From Hsuehochloa calcarea (lineage: Eukaryota; Streptophyta; Magnoliopsida; Poales; Poaceae), in contig CM070604.1 in NCBI GenBank assembly GCA_036346395.1, positions 34,499,662 through 34,563,661 on the forward strand: DNA of 64,000 nucleotides, given 5' to 3'. The notes below the pieces were generated by a model that ran no database searches, had not been told where the DNA came from, and saw only the letters and a list, made by a program, of their open reading frames with translations. The position numbers and the translations under genes are program-made. Shown piece after piece: positions 1 through 11,560 of this stretch (position 1 is the stretch's first letter; every line of letters starts with the position of its first letter).

Positions 1-934
1 ACGACTTCGGCGATTCGGTTTGTCGAGCCATCCCATAATAATATTGGAACAGCTCGAGATCCGCGGAATCCCCAAGTATGCCTCGCATGATATACGAACA
101 CACTCAACATGGTAATGGAATTGGGACCTAAATTCACTAGTTCCACCCCAAAGTGTTCGAGTACTCAGTAAGAAAGGGGTGGGCGAGCAATCGAGGCCGC
201 ACTCTGTCGCATGGAAGGCGGATTTGCCCATTTTCCCCGATGGCGATCTTTGCCCGATGGCGGAATCCACTTCACGAGCCTTCTCGGGATCTTCCGACAT
301 CGACTAAGACCTTGATCTTAGCGCATCCATCTCCGATTCCTCCCATTCGAAACTCTCCGCCATTTCGCCGTAAAGCAAGTTTTTTTGAATGGGTTGGCGG
401 AGAAGATGAAACCTAGTCGAAGACGGAGAAAGCAAGAGCTCAAGAACAATGGAGTGATTTGGGGAAAAGTAAAATCCAAGTCTACCTCTGGTAAGTTTTT
501 ATAATCATACGATCTCCGCGCTTTAAACCGTCCGGCTATAGGTCTATGATAGATGGTTGTACCGCCGAACCGCTTCATCGGACAAGTCTATGAGAGGCGG
601 TTGCAATTCTCCGGATGGTCCGTTCGAGAAAAAGTAGGTATGTATTGTCACCTCCAAGCAAAATTACATTCTTGACCAAGTCTTTCTAGTCGAAGGAAGT
701 ATCAATCGGAAGAGCTTTTCTCCGATTCCCTACCACGACCACCGACGGTCATAGGGTTTTTATGACTTTTGATAGTCGTAAGCAACCTTCTGATAAAGCA
801 AATTCTGGTCAAAGCAACACTTAAATGTCGAAGAGTTTTTCCTTCGACTATCATTCTACGACATTTTCATGGTCGTAAGTCCATTCTGAAACCTTTATCA
901 AGTAAGTTACTTTCACTTGAAGTCGGGGGCTAGA
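1..934 (+). other. 3' untranslated internal end of an LTR retrotransposon
   Basis: This stretch lies directly upstream of a polypurine tract and an LTR (935-1731), so I read it as the 3' internal part of a plus-strand LTR element that enters from the left edge. I recognise no gag or pol motif in any frame, and the short open frames here look like chance. Between about 720 and 900 there are scattered gtcgtaagtcc and tacgac words that match the tandem repeat of the downstream LTR. Placement in the Tat/Retand group is a guess based only on the PPT style. Confidence 0.5.
919..934 (+). promoter_or_regulatory. Polypurine tract of the left-edge element
   Basis: The tract gaagtcgggggctaga lies immediately before a TG dinucleotide that starts a plausible LTR. 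Its purine-rich core with five consecutive G is typical of plus-strand primers of plant gypsy elements. Confidence 0.5.
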
Positions 935-1053
935 TGGCGAGGATCTAATAATCCTCATTTTTATCTTTTATCTATAATTCTTATTATGGGTAAATATGAT
1001 GTCACATAGTCCCCGTGAGGTACCCCTTATCTAAAAGGGAGAAGTCCAATAAG

Positions 1054-1219
1054 TGGTTGTAAGTCTTGCTACAACTATATCATGGTTGTAAGTCCTTCTC
1101 GACCACTACATAGTCGTAAGTCCTTCTACGACTGCTACATGGTCGTAAGTCCTTCTACGATTGCTACACGGTCGTAAGTCCTTCTCGATCGCTACACGGT
1201 CGTAAGTTCTTCTACGACC
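1054..1219 (+). repeat. Six-copy 28-30 bp dyad repeat in LTR U3
   Basis: Six imperfect copies start near 1054, 1083, 1112, 1141, 1170 and 1198. The core is gtcgtaagtccttctacgac, an imperfect inverted repeat with arms gtcgta and tacgac. The array ends about 240 bp upstream of the TATA box, where an enhancer would lie. The same core recurs in the LTR of element D at 60144-60307. Confidence 0.85.
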
Positions 1220-1460
1220 GGTAAACTACGACCACATTATAATCAAACCTACAAAGTAGTGGGTCCAATTGATTAAAGAATCGAGCGGTGCGCGCACGCA
1301 CTATTATTCCGCTTATTAATGGTGCGTAATTACCCCATTATCTCTGGAAGATAATTGCGAGACGGCGTGAAGAAGCCGAGGCGCCGGTAATTCTCGCCAT
1401 CATGCGCGTTCTTGGATTAATCAGCGCATTTCCCGCAGAGGCAACGGCTACTTCTTCACG

Positions 1461-1470
1461 ACTATATAAG
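1461..1470 (+). promoter_or_regulatory. TATA box of left-edge LTR
   Basis: The string actatataag lies about 530 bp into the LTR. It is a good plant TATA box for retroelement transcription on the plus strand. Confidence 0.6.
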
Positions 1471-1731
1471 GGCATCGATCAGAGAGATAGGGAGGGCGAA
1501 CAAGCGAACAAGAGCCAGTCAAGTAGGAACACAAGCGCTATTCTCTGTAATAGTCTTAGTCTTTTACTTGATCATCAAGAATACCATACACACAGGATTA
1601 GGGTTATTATTCTCTCGGAGAAGGCTGAACTGCCTAAACATCCCGTGTCAATCCACTCTGCGTGATCTTATCTCTAGGAGACCCCCCGAATCAAACAATC
1701 TTTACGTAAGATCGGTTCTAATACACCGACA

Positions 1732-2558
1732 CCATATAAAGAGTAGACGCTATATTCAATCATGGCAAACCGTGTACTGCAAAGCTAAAGCCAAGATAGT
1801 AGTAATCTGAGATTAACAGAATTAAAATCATGAAAGGTTGCTCAAAATCATAGATTCACTCAAAGCAACCAAAAATGAGTCAAGCCATGTCTATAAGTAA
1901 AAAGAGACTCAAAACAAGAATTGAGACATTTTGAGCATTAAGAAAATTCTTTTGAAGCAAAGCTCAAGCACTTAGCCCTTTTTGGGCAATTTTTCTTTTT
2001 CTTTCTCTTCCTTTTTTTTGCTGTGCTAGATCTCAAGCCTTGCTGCGACCATCTCAAGCGATAAGCTTAAAAGAATGATCTAGGTCATCCAAAACTCCCC
2101 CTGAGTTCATGCCTAGTGCAATGGCAAGCCGTCTCATGAGAAAGGATTGGTGAGATCAGTTTTTTCGCACATAGATTTTTTCTTTTTCTTTTGCTTGACT
2201 TAAGAAGATAAAAAGCTCATTTTTCATCTCAAAATAAGTTCAAGACTCAATTCAACTTGTAAGACATGGCGAGAATCATAAGCGGATCACTAGAGCAAAA
2301 CTGGTCACAAGATCCAACAAGACATGATTTGATTCAAATTTCTCAAAGATATAAAGCTAGCAAGGCAAGAGCTAAGCCAAACACGAAGAGCCATAAAAGA
2401 GGTCTAGCAGACTATCACTCGATATGACAAGGTATAGAATATGAAAACAAGTCATACAGTGATAATAATCAAAGCTCCATTAGTTTTAATATACAATGCA
2501 AGACAAATGAAATGAAACATGCATTATGATACAATGAATGCAAAAGAGCCACTTCCCC
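1732..2558 (-). other. Copia A 3' noncoding region
   Basis: Sequence between the RNase H end and the lost PPT. It is colinear with 29631-30437 of copia B and about 41730-42520 of copia C. There is no convincing envelope-like ORF on the minus strand. The empty site of the Tekay insertion of B is visible here as gtagacgctatattc near 1743-1757. Confidence 0.75.
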
Positions 2559-4142
2559 TCAAAACAGCCCAATAGGACTAATAACCCTAACTCTCCCATA
2601 AGGCGACAAAGCGAGAAGAATCAAGAGCCTTAGTGAAAATATCGCAAGTCGTTGCTCGGACTCTACAAAATGAAGCACAACATCACCTTTCTCAACATGG
2701 TCTCTCAGAAAATGAAATCGAATATCAATGTGTTTAGTCCTAGAATGTTGCACTGGGTTTTTGGCAATATTAATTGCAGAAGTGTTGTCACAGAAAAGAG
2801 GAACACTTCCCAAAGATAACCCATAGTCCCGCAGTGGATAAAATCCAGAGAACACGAGAGCGACCAGCGGCGGCTACATACTCGGCCTTAGGCAGAGGCG
2901 TGCAATGTAAGACTGTTTTCTAGAAGACCAAGAAACAAGAGATGTGCCCAAGAAATGACAAGTGCCAGAAGTACTCTTCCTATCCACTCTACACCCGAAA
3001 TCCGCATCAGAAAATGCTCGAATCGAAAGAGCCAAGAGGAAGAATACGAGTCCAAAGTCAAGCGTATCTTGAAGGTACACGAATATGCGCGTCTTGCTTG
3101 ACGATGAGAAGCACGAGGAAGCTCGAAGCGAGCGCACGACATCGGCGAATTGTATGTCCGCCTCGGCGCCGTAAGATAGAGGAGGAGCCAATCATCTGCG
3201 ATACTCCTTCCGATCCACGACTCTCCATCCTCATCGTGGTCCAACGGGTGGTTGTTGCAATGGGAGTAGACATTGGCCTCTCGCTTCCCATATTGAAGCG
3301 CCAAGGAGGTCCTTTGTATACTTACTCGGTGGGCGAAGGTGCCTTCTTTCGATTGCTTGATTTGAAGACCAAGGAAGAATGTCGGCTCTCCCATCATGCT
3401 CATCTCAAATTCACCGCTCATAGAATCGAAAATCTAGACACCAAAGCATGAGAGGAACCACCAAAATAATATCATCAACATATATTTGAACCAACAAGAA
3501 ATCAACGCCATGCACGAGAGTGAACAAGGTTTTATCAACCATTCCCATTTTGAAATCATTTTCAAGCAAGAAACTCTTAAGCTGTCATACCAAGCTCTAG
3601 GAGCTTGTTTCAATCCATCTGAGGCTTTAGAGAGTTTAAAAACATGGTTTGGGAATTTTGATTTTCAAACCCGGAGGTTGCTTGACAAAGACCTCTTCTT
3701 CTATGAAGCCATTCAAGAAAGCACTTTTAACATCCATTTGAAAAAGCTTGAAACCCTTGGATGTTGCAAATGCTAAAAGAATGCGAATGGCCTCCAATCT
3801 AGCTCTTGGAGCAAAGGTCTCCTCAAAGTCTAAGCCCTCTACAGGAATAACCTTGAGCAACAAGTCTAGCCTTATTGCGAACAACCAATCCATCCTCACT
3901 TTGCTTATTTTAAAAACCCATTTTGTTCCAATAACATGAGAATCGGAAGGTCGCTCAACTAAAAACCGGACTTTGTTTCTTTCAAAATTTTCAAGCTCTT
4001 CATGCATGGCATTGACCCAAGAGGCATCGAGATAAAGCATGGGTGATATCTCGGGGTTCAAAAGAAGCGACAAAAGCAGAATGTGCATGGGAATCAGGAG
4101 AAATAAACCTAGAGCGAGGGACTCGCTCTTGAAGATCCCCAA
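2559..4142 (-). pseudogene. Copia A reverse transcriptase-RNase H (broken)
   Basis: Reads right to left. The RT N-terminal part contains the WVFK-like segment and MDVKSAFLNGFIEEEV, a typical copia RT motif, at about 3640-3760. The catalytic YVDD box is encoded at 3471-3482. The RNase H end shows CDNTSAINIAKNP and the HIDIRFHFLRDHVEKG segment within 2559-2855. The domains lie in different frames, so the reading frame is interrupted several times. The damage around 2880-3400 is heavier than in copy B. RT and RNase H would copy element RNA into DNA inside virus-like particles. Some interruptions coincide with CAG/CTG indels and may not be real. Confidence 0.85.
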
Positions 4143-4204
4143 TCATCTGCTCAGGGAGGATGTTGTCGCTTGAATGCGAAGAGGTGCTCTGGTGCGTATG
4201 GCCT

Positions 4205-5060
4205 CTACCCCATGAGTTGTGGAGGTAGGAGCAGAGCCACTCGGATCGTCGGTGGGGATAGGAGGCGGTTGCTCGGTGACATCAAGTAGTAGTAGCAGCT
4301 CTCCACCCCTCTCGAGGTAGCGGGAGGATGGTTTGGGTCTTCATCCTCAGAATCATCATCGACGAAGATGCTATCTTGAGTTTCAGAAACCTGTGTACCT
4401 GAAGCATCGGGTCTAGTACCAGGACTAGCCTCATCAAAAGTGACTTCGCAAGTCTCAACAATTTTGTTAGTATCAACATTAAAAACACGATAGCCACGAG
4501 AATGAGCAGGATATCCAAGAAATATGCCATCAAAACATCTAGACTCAAATTTATCAAGATTGCCATGTTTAAGAATGAAGCACTTGCAACCAAAAATCTT
4601 GAAATGAGAAACCTTGGGAGAATGACCAAATCTAAGCTCATAAGAAGTCTTCCCAACCACAGATCTCAAGAAAATCCTATTGGAGATATAACAAGCAGTA
4701 GAGATCGCCTCAGCCCAAAATCTCCTAGGAGTAGAATGCTCATCTAGCATGGTCCGAACCATCTCTACAAGGGTTATGTTCTTCCTTTCTACAACACCAT
4801 TCTGCTGAGGAACTCTAGGAGAAGAAAACTGATGCTCAATTCCCCTATCAGCGCAGAAGGTAGAAAAAGAAGAATTCTTGAACTCTGTTCCATTATCACT
4901 CCTAATGGCTCTCAAAGCTCCAGGTATATCAACAGCAATTCTAAGGACCAAATCTTTCAAGAATCCAAATGCTTCGTCCTTAGAAGCAAGAAAATAAACC
5001 CATGAATACTTGGAGTAATCATCCACAACCACCAGCACATACCATTTCCCACCAGCTGAC
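4205..5060 (-). pseudogene. Copia A integrase core
   Basis: One uninterrupted stretch of about 277 codons covers the retroviral integrase core. The first Asp lies in VVDDYSKYSWVYF, the second in IRSDNGTEFKN and the Glu in PQQNGVVERKN, so the DDE triad is visible. It is followed by the copia-type C-terminal region with FGCKCF and DGIFLGYPAHSRGYRVFN. This is the best-preserved domain of A. Integrase would join the cDNA ends to host DNA with a 5-bp stagger, which fits the 5-bp TSDs seen for this family. It is called a pseudogene because the surrounding polyprotein is frameshifted. Confidence 0.85.
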
Positions 5061-5085
5061 TGAACTCTAGAAGGACCAACTGTAT

Positions 5086-5861
5086 CTACGTGAAGAAGGC
5101 ATCCCAGTCCATCACCATTACCAAAGTAAGAGGTGGGTGGGAAGCAGATACCATCTTACCATGTCTACAGGGTGAGCACACAAGATCTCTGACAGCCTTC
5201 AGCCTAGGCAAACCTCTAATCAAGTCCTTGCAACTGACTCTAGACAAATGATCAAAACCTATATGCCCAAGTCTACGATGCCACAAAACAAGATCATGAG
5301 AATCAGAGGCTACCAGACACCTAGGACTGGAAACAGAAGAAATACTGAAATTTGCACAGAAGATCTTCTCAAATCTGGAGATCTCAAAGACAAGCTCACC
5401 TGAGGAATCTAGAACTCTACACTCACCTCTCTTAAACCTCACTTCTAGACCCTCATCAAGCGGTGAGAAAACAGATAGAAGATTATACCTCGACTTACTT
5501 ACCAAGGCGGCGTCTTTTAGCATAAACTTGTCGTTGACGCGCAAAGGTGCCCTTTGCGATCACGGTCCCAGAGAAGCATCCCCAAATGTAATCAATTCAT
5601 TGCGGATGCACGTGTGAGGAGGAGAACCATCTAGAATCTCGGTCATATGTCGAGAACACCGGAGTCAACAAGCCACTTGTCCTCCTTCCTCGCACGACGG
5701 ACGTAAAAGGCACAATCGAGAAAACATCCGTGCCTCGATCTCAAGTTAGTGATAAATGAGCGAGGAATCCAAGATCTTGAGAAGCACGATGTCCGGGAGC
5801 GGCAGATGAAATAGTGAAACATGATCGGGAACAAAATCATAAGGATGCACATGAGAACCAC
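5086..5861 (-). pseudogene. Copia A protease and GAG-pre-integrase zinc domain
   Basis: The right part holds the aspartic protease start KWLVDS, after which the frame is lost; copies B and C align here. The left part is the GAG-pre-integrase domain with VLWHRRLGHIGFDHL and a later CSPCRHGK, giving the His/Cys pairs of the integrase zinc finger. The protease normally cleaves the polyprotein. The frame break just after VDS is a one-base loss at a CTG present in copy B, a pattern discussed in the findings. Confidence 0.75.
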
Positions 5862-7410
5862 CTAGACCTTTCCAAACGATCTACCAAAAGATCGATACTC
5901 CCCTGTCTAGGTGCTACCCTGTCTCTCCTCACGATGTCCTAATCCAACATCTTGCCTAGACCCACCAAAAGAGTCTACAAAATTCTCCACAACTCTAGCA
6001 ATCTTAGGTGGGTTTTTCTTGGAATGCTCTAGGGGTTGAAACCTAGACCACTATTTTTCACGCTCACCTTGGATTGATCAAGAATCATGTTGAGTTTCTT
6101 TTCCCACTTGAAAACTTCTCAAGAGTCACCTTGAGGTAATCATTCTCTTTCATTAACTCCTCACATCTAGTGCACTTGCTAGACTTGATTACCTCATTGC
6201 GCTTACTCTTAAGAAGGGCCACTTCCACTTTGAAGGCCTCACAAGACACACAATAGGATTCTGAATCCTATTCAATCTGCTCCTTAAACTTGACTCTAAA
6301 AGCCTCTTGTATCGACTAACCATGGTTTCAACTTGACATTCAAAACACAAGAGTTAGAATCAATAACCTTTTAGAAGCGATAAAGACATGGATCTTTCAA
6401 TTTTAGCCTTTTCTTCCGTGGTCTTGTTTAAGGCTTCAATCTCAATTGTAAGCTTGGGACAATTTTACAAGATGCAACTCTAGAGTAAATCAATGTTTCA
6501 TCATCTCTTGCATCTTAATCCTATTATCCTTACAATGAGAGCATGTGTGACTAGCATCAAACTTTTGCAATTCTTTTAAGGAACTATCAATTTTAATTCT
6601 AGCAAGGCACAATTAGAGCAAGTTAAAGGGATAGCTTCCATGGCAGTCACATCAAGAGGAATGACATCTAAACAAGCAGATCTAGACTTGAAAGATTCTA
6701 GTTCATCGAGAGCATCTTTTAGTTGATTTGTGACAGAGGAATGAGCAGATTTTAAGCTTGTCAAATCTTTAAGCAAGCTAGTGTAGGAGTCACAAATATC
6801 AGCAGGATTGATAGATTTAAGCCTAACAACTTCAAGATTCAAATTATCAATCATAATGTCACCTTCCTAATCATTTTTACTTGCTTATGCAATTTACATT
6901 CAACAAGCACCAAAGCCCTTTTCATATCGGCAATAGAAGGGCATACCTCATCAGGATCACTGAAAGGATCCTCATTGTTGGAGGAGTCGCTATCGTGGCT
7001 GTTCTTGGCCATGAAACACATGCCGGTGAAGTCATGCGCCTTCTTCTTGCCACGAGAATCACTCTCGTCGTCCTCCGTTTCCGAGTCCACATCGCTCATA
7101 TTTACATTTTCAAGAGCGGCAAGGACCCGGCTGACAAACTTTCGATAGTTTGTCTTCTTGGGTTTTGCATCCCTCTCCTGGGGATGTCTTCGTGTCTCCT
7201 TCTCCTCCTTGCCCTTTAGCTTGGGGCACCTGGAGCGAATGTGGTTTGGCTCACCACATTCGAAGCACGTGATAGGTCCACTCCTCCTCCTATTTCTCAC
7301 CTTGTTATGCGCTCTTGTGAATTTGGTGGAAAGGAGGGCTAAGTCATCCTCGGGCAATTTCTCAAGTTGCTCATCACTCAAAGAATGTAAAGCAGATAAT
7401 GAAAAACCAG
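5862..7410 (-). pseudogene. Copia A gag C-terminal half: zinc knuckle and coiled-coil extension
   Basis: The stretch 6851-7381 encodes an acidic/basic region with a CCHC zinc knuckle CFECGEPNHIRSRC (C-x2-C-x4-H-x4-C), which binds genomic RNA in the particle. Downstream (5862-6854) is a long, probably coiled-coil segment rich in Leu, Lys and Glu with CxxC pairs such as CSNC and CSHC, typical of the oversized gag of the SIRE lineage. Several frameshifts separate the pieces. The right edge is the LARD insertion, which splits gag between the UBN2-like N-terminal domain and the zinc knuckle. Confidence 0.8.
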
Positions 7411-7415
7411 ATGAG
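7411..7415. repeat. TSD atgag, left copy (LARD in A)
   Basis: atgag directly precedes the LARD LTR start tgtcggaccc. The mate is 14935-14939, and the undisturbed single copy is at 47636-47640 in copia C. Confidence 0.95.
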
Positions 7416-8034
7416 TGTCGGACCCGGGAGTAACACCCCAGAATCCTCTGTGCATTTCTGAACTAGTCCCATGATCAGTAGCTAGTTCACACAGTAAACA
7501 GATATGGTAACATCCATAAATCGCACAACTTTATTAATAAATATCAGAGTTGATTACAAGAAAGGCTTACAAGCCAACATTAAACAAACACAGCGGAAGA
7601 CGAAGAAGTAGTGGAGTCGGTGATCGCCACAGAGCAATCGGTAGGGTAGCGGCCTAGTCGTCGAGATCCAAGTCCTTCTCCTCTGAAATTTATTTGCATG
7701 AAGCAAGGGTGAGCACAACTACCGTGCTCGCAAGTTACACCCAATAACAGAGTTAATGCATGCATGGATATATCAAAGGAAGGCTTATTGGTTGAATTTG
7801 CATAAAGCAATATTTTCTTTAAATATTTGTAGTAAGTTCCAAAGCAGTTATTCTATAACTAGAATTCATTTTAATAAATTCTCAAGTTTTATAGTAGGAT
7901 AACCTCCATATGGATACCCTCCTATCACATGGCTAACCGCCCAATTTTACCAAGGATTAACCATCCTCAAATCATTTGTTAAAATCATTTTTAAAACAAA
8001 ATCAAAGTCTAACTTTGAGTGGCTTTGCTCAGCA

Positions 8035-8084
8035 TGTCCATGACCGTGGACACGGCTATTCGAATAGTTTTACACTCTGCAGAG
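8035..8084 (-). promoter_or_regulatory. Triple-dyad block in LARD LTR
   Basis: Three adjacent dyads: tgtcca/tggaca arms (8035-8052, overlapping ccgtggacacgg), the perfect palindrome ctattcgaatag (8056-8067) and ctctgcagag (8075-8084). The block is shared with the Tekay and D LTRs and lies about 1.9 kb downstream of the LTR TATA box on the element's sense strand, so it should be transcribed. Function is unknown. Confidence 0.7.
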
Positions 8085-8510
8085 GTTGTACAACTTTACC
8101 CACAGGACATGAATTCTCTAGTTTGTTTGGCATCCGTCGATCCCACCGCTCACTACCTTAGGTAAGCGCCTAGAGCACGTGTCAAGGCTTTTACAATCGC
8201 CATCCCACCGTAGCCTTGCCTCGCTAAGGTTTCGCTTCCATTGGGCTAACCACCACGGATTCAAGCCCCTCTTGCGCCATGTAGGAATCTTGTCTAACCG
8301 ACACCCACACACCAAAATGGCACAACTACAGTGGAATGTTACAAATTATTTAGCCAGGTCCTGCCCATACAGGACATGTGGTAGTACGATGTGGCTTAGC
8401 AAGATGCGGCTCGAAGACCGGTCCTTAACTGACTTGGGCGACTTCCAAAATAACCACTGGGCCTCAAACCTACGGATTGAGCCTGTGCATAAACTCGCAC
8501 CCACCAAGCA

Positions 8511-8650
8511 TCCATTTCGCCCAAGTACAAACCAACTTTTCATTTTTGCTTTTCAAAGTCATTTGCAAAATCTTCTATGATCCATTTCGCCCAAGTACAA
8601 ACCAACTTTTTATTTTTGCTTTTCAAAGTCATTTGCAAAATCTTCTATGA
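8511..8650. repeat. 70-bp tandem duplication in LARD LTR
   Basis: Two adjacent, nearly identical 70-bp units both begin tccatttcgcccaagtac. The same duplication is present in the other LARD LTR (12666-12805) and the solo LTR (36408-36547), so it predates these insertions. The related Tekay LTR has one unit. Confidence 0.9.
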
Positions 8651-9955
8651 CAAACCAATGCCATAGACTTTTAAACAATAGTTAATCATTTGGCTAAAAT
8701 TTCCCAAACTAAACATTTTTTGTCTAAGCATGTCTTTGCATAATTTTTTTTCAAAATGTTCTAGTCATACTATTGCATAAACTAGATTTTCATCTAAGGT
8801 GTCAAGGTATGTTTGATTCAATAACAAAGTGGGCTATACAATGGTAATGAGAATAACTATAATTGAAAAACAGGTAATTAAATTACTTGAATAGAAATAA
8901 GCATGCAATAATAGTTTAAAACAGAATTTAAATAATTTAAAATAATGGGATCAAATATGATCAAAGGTATAACTTGCCTTGCTTGGTTATGTGTTGTTCT
9001 CAAACGGCGTCGAAATCTAACTCTCCGGAATCGTCGAAATCTATACGCGTACATAAGCTAAATTCAAACAAAATCCAAATAAAATTCAAAAATTATAAAA
9101 TAAATACTATAAGGAAGATATCTAGTTTATATGAATATAAGAATTTGAATCGATGGAATCGGAGTTCGTATGAAGAAGAAAGAATTTCCGGAAGGTTGAA
9201 AGTCACATGAAAAGATTAAATTCCGAATTTCAGAATTTAAGAGATTGATTTTCCAAAGATAAAGAGGAAATATACACATGGCATGACGTAGCTATTGATT
9301 TGGAGAGATAAAGTGAGGTGGCACTTGGGTGACAGCCATGTAGACTATATGGTGATGTGGCGGTGACATGGCAATGATTTGGCGCTACATGGCACGACAT
9401 AGCGGTGCTGAATTATTGCGAAATTCAAAATTTGGTTTGAATAGAAAGGTAGATAATATTGAAAGGAACATGTAGGTAAAAGGGCTCTCGCAATTACCTA
9501 ACAGATGAAGAGATCAGGCTCGACGGAGTTCCCGACGGACTTGGGGAAGAAGATGTGACCGGTGGTGAAAAAGTTAGTGAATCAAAATTCCACTTGAATA
9601 GAAATATGAAGAATCTCAATAGGAACTCACCAATAAATTTTGGTACACAGTGGATCAACGGATGAGGAGATCGGGCTCGCCGGAGTTCTCGCCGGAGTTG
9701 GAGAAGAAGACCATCGGTACTTTTGTGGTCGATGTGAAACAATATGTATATCAAAATTTGGATTGAATAGAAATGTACAGAATCTCTATAAGAACGCACC
9801 AGTAAAATTTGGTGCACAACGTGAGCTGAGATGGAGAGATCGGGCTCATGGAGTTGTCACCGAGTTGGAGAAGAAGAGCTAGCAGAGGGGAGCTCAGGGA
9901 GGCTTTCGCGAATCTGGCGAGTGGGATGTGGGAATGAGGAGGAGAGGCTACGGTT

Positions 9956-9966
9956 CAATTTATAGG
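9956..9966 (-). promoter_or_regulatory. Candidate TATA box of LARD left LTR
   Basis: On the minus strand the sequence reads cctataaattg. The equivalents are 14112-14122 in the right LTR and 37854-37864 in the solo LTR. Confidence 0.45.
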
Positions 9967-10776
9967 CACAAAGAGTAAGGTTTGGCGGAATTCCTCACGG
10001 AGTTATGACCGGATTTTGGGCTGAATTTTGGGCGCGGCATCAGTAGCAGCCGGAATATTCGAGGAATATTCTTTTATTCAAAATTCGAAAAGCATTAATT
10101 AATTCGGAAAAATAGCAAATCAATTCGAAAAATCCCAAATAAATCACAGATATTAAACACCAGATTCTGAACGTAAATAAAATAATAAAAGTAAAAATAA
10201 TAATTTTATTATTATACAGTAATTATTTTTATATTGCTGAAAATTATTTTTAATCTTGAAAAATAGTAATATAGGTCTAAAAATTCTATAACTTTTAGAG
10301 TAGTTCAATAGGTATTTTTATCTTAAATAAAATAGTTTCAACAAAAATTTCTCTTTTACTTGCGAACGGCAATTCATTTTTACGTGCTAGATAATACAAA
10401 AATCAAATAGAGATTTTTAGAAAATAACAAACAGTGTTCAAAAATTCTAGAAAAATTTAGAGAAATTCCTTTATTTATTTTGAACTTAATAAAAATAATT
10501 AATAATTAAATTTATATTTATTTTTGTACAGTAATTAAACTCATTTTAAAATATAGGAAAAGCATTTTTAAATACCGGAAATTCCATAAATTAATTAAAA
10601 CTTTATTTTTCAATTTAAATCCAATTAAATAGCAGAAAACTCAATAAATTTTATTTTTAACTTTTAGAATTTAGGAAATTCAAGAAAAGCAATAAATCTC
10701 TTTTAAATTTCACAAAATTAAATAAAATAATAACTTTATTAATTTTATTTTGGTAATGTAACTTTGGGATGTTACA

Positions 10777-10792
10777 AACTACCCCTTAAAGG
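10777..10792 (-). promoter_or_regulatory. LARD polypurine tract
   Basis: On the minus strand the tract reads cctttaaggggtagtt and abuts the 3' LTR. The matching Tekay tract is at 26532-26550. Confidence 0.85.
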
Positions 10793-10809
10793 AATCTCGT
10801 CCCGAGATT
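10793..10809. promoter_or_regulatory. Hairpin beside LARD PPT
   Basis: aatctcg and cgagatt are perfect 7-bp arms separated by tcc. The same stem with different loops sits beside the PPT of the Tekay element (26515-26531) and of D (53024-53042). Confidence 0.75.
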
Positions 10810-11544
10810 CGGAGAAGCTAGAAAGAAGGAATATGCACATAGGATAAATGAATTGAGACAAAGAGTCTGTCTTCAAGTTGGCTTAAGTCCAAGGGTGTTG
10901 AATTGTCTGATGTTTTGAAGCATCAATTCGTCCTTCAAGTTCCAAGCGCATCGATGGGTTAGAAGTCCAATGGATTGTTAGAGAAGAGATAATAGCAAAG
11001 GATGAGAAAGAAAGCTATGAGGAGTGAAGATTACACATTTAAAGCAAACGTTGTACACAAGATCAAAAGATCTATGTACGACGTACCAAAAGAAAACATA
11101 CGATACAAGTTAAGAAACAATACAACGTTCTACTCGATCGATACTCGTAAGCTGGTGAAAGGACTCAATACACAGAATGAGTCTTGTCAAACTTAGACTA
11201 TATGGCATGGCTAACATCGCAATCTTCGGTAAATCTTGCATGTTGTCCTTGAATGACTTGACGATCTTACGATGTTTTCTTGATAGTTCCAGGTCTTGTG
11301 GTCTTGAACGTAATGGTAAGAACGTGTTGACCATCTATATAAGCTTTTCAAGGGAAAGAGGATCCGTTAACATTATAAAACGATGAAGAGAGAATTAGGT
11401 AAGAAAGAATATCATGAAGGAACTAAAGATAGATAGATGACCAAGATGAGGAGAGAACAATTTATTTTTCTTTTTATATAAAATAAGTTTTGAAGTTTTC
11501 AACTAACGTCCAATCTAACTAGGTCACGACCTACAGTCGATATG

Positions 11545-11556
11545 GCTCTGATACCA
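11545..11556 (-). promoter_or_regulatory. LARD primer-binding site (tRNA-Met)
   Basis: The plus strand reads gctctgatacca, the complement of the tRNA-Met type PBS tggtatcagagc. It is four bases from the 5' LTR. Confidence 0.92.
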
Positions 11557-11560
11557 TTTC

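Larger units (their letters stand above)
935..1731 (+). repeat. 3' LTR of the left-edge gypsy-like element
   Basis: About 797 bp beginning TG after a PPT and ending CA (accgaca). To its right the sequence becomes copia sequence, starting ccatataaag, which matches copia B at about 18110 and copia C at about 41727. The junction is therefore an insertion boundary in copia A, and the expected TSD is ccata at 1732-1736, with its mate beyond the left edge. The LTR holds a TATA box at 1461 and a tandem dyad repeat upstream of it. The start is less certain than the end. Confidence 0.55.
7416..10776 (-). repeat. LARD 3' LTR (left copy)
   Basis: 3361 bp, with outer end tgtcggaccc and inner end gatgttaca. 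It includes an internal 70-bp tandem duplication and the triple-dyad block. Its differences from the right LTR (for example aaactagatt versus aaacttgatt) let the solo LTR in copia B be typed. Confidence 0.93.
10777..11560 (-). other. LARD internal region, noncoding
   Basis: 784 bp between the LTRs with no recognisable protein in either strand. Only the ends are recognisable: a PPT with adjacent hairpin (10777-10809) and a PBS with about 36 bp of leader identical in form to that of the Tekay element. It appears to be a minimal cassette of cis signals. Confidence 0.8.

Noticed and set aside
1054..1219. CRISPR-like regular spacing of short repeats
   Set aside because: The units are contiguous tandem copies with no unique spacers, in plant retroelement LTRs.
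2942..3451. Plus-strand ORFs of 130-180 codons opposite copia RT (also 30901-31380)
   Set aside because: They are antisense shadows of the broken RT-RNase H region and change between copies.
11110..11334. 74-codon ORF in the LARD internal region
   Set aside because: No motif, no counterpart in related elements, and a length expected by chance.
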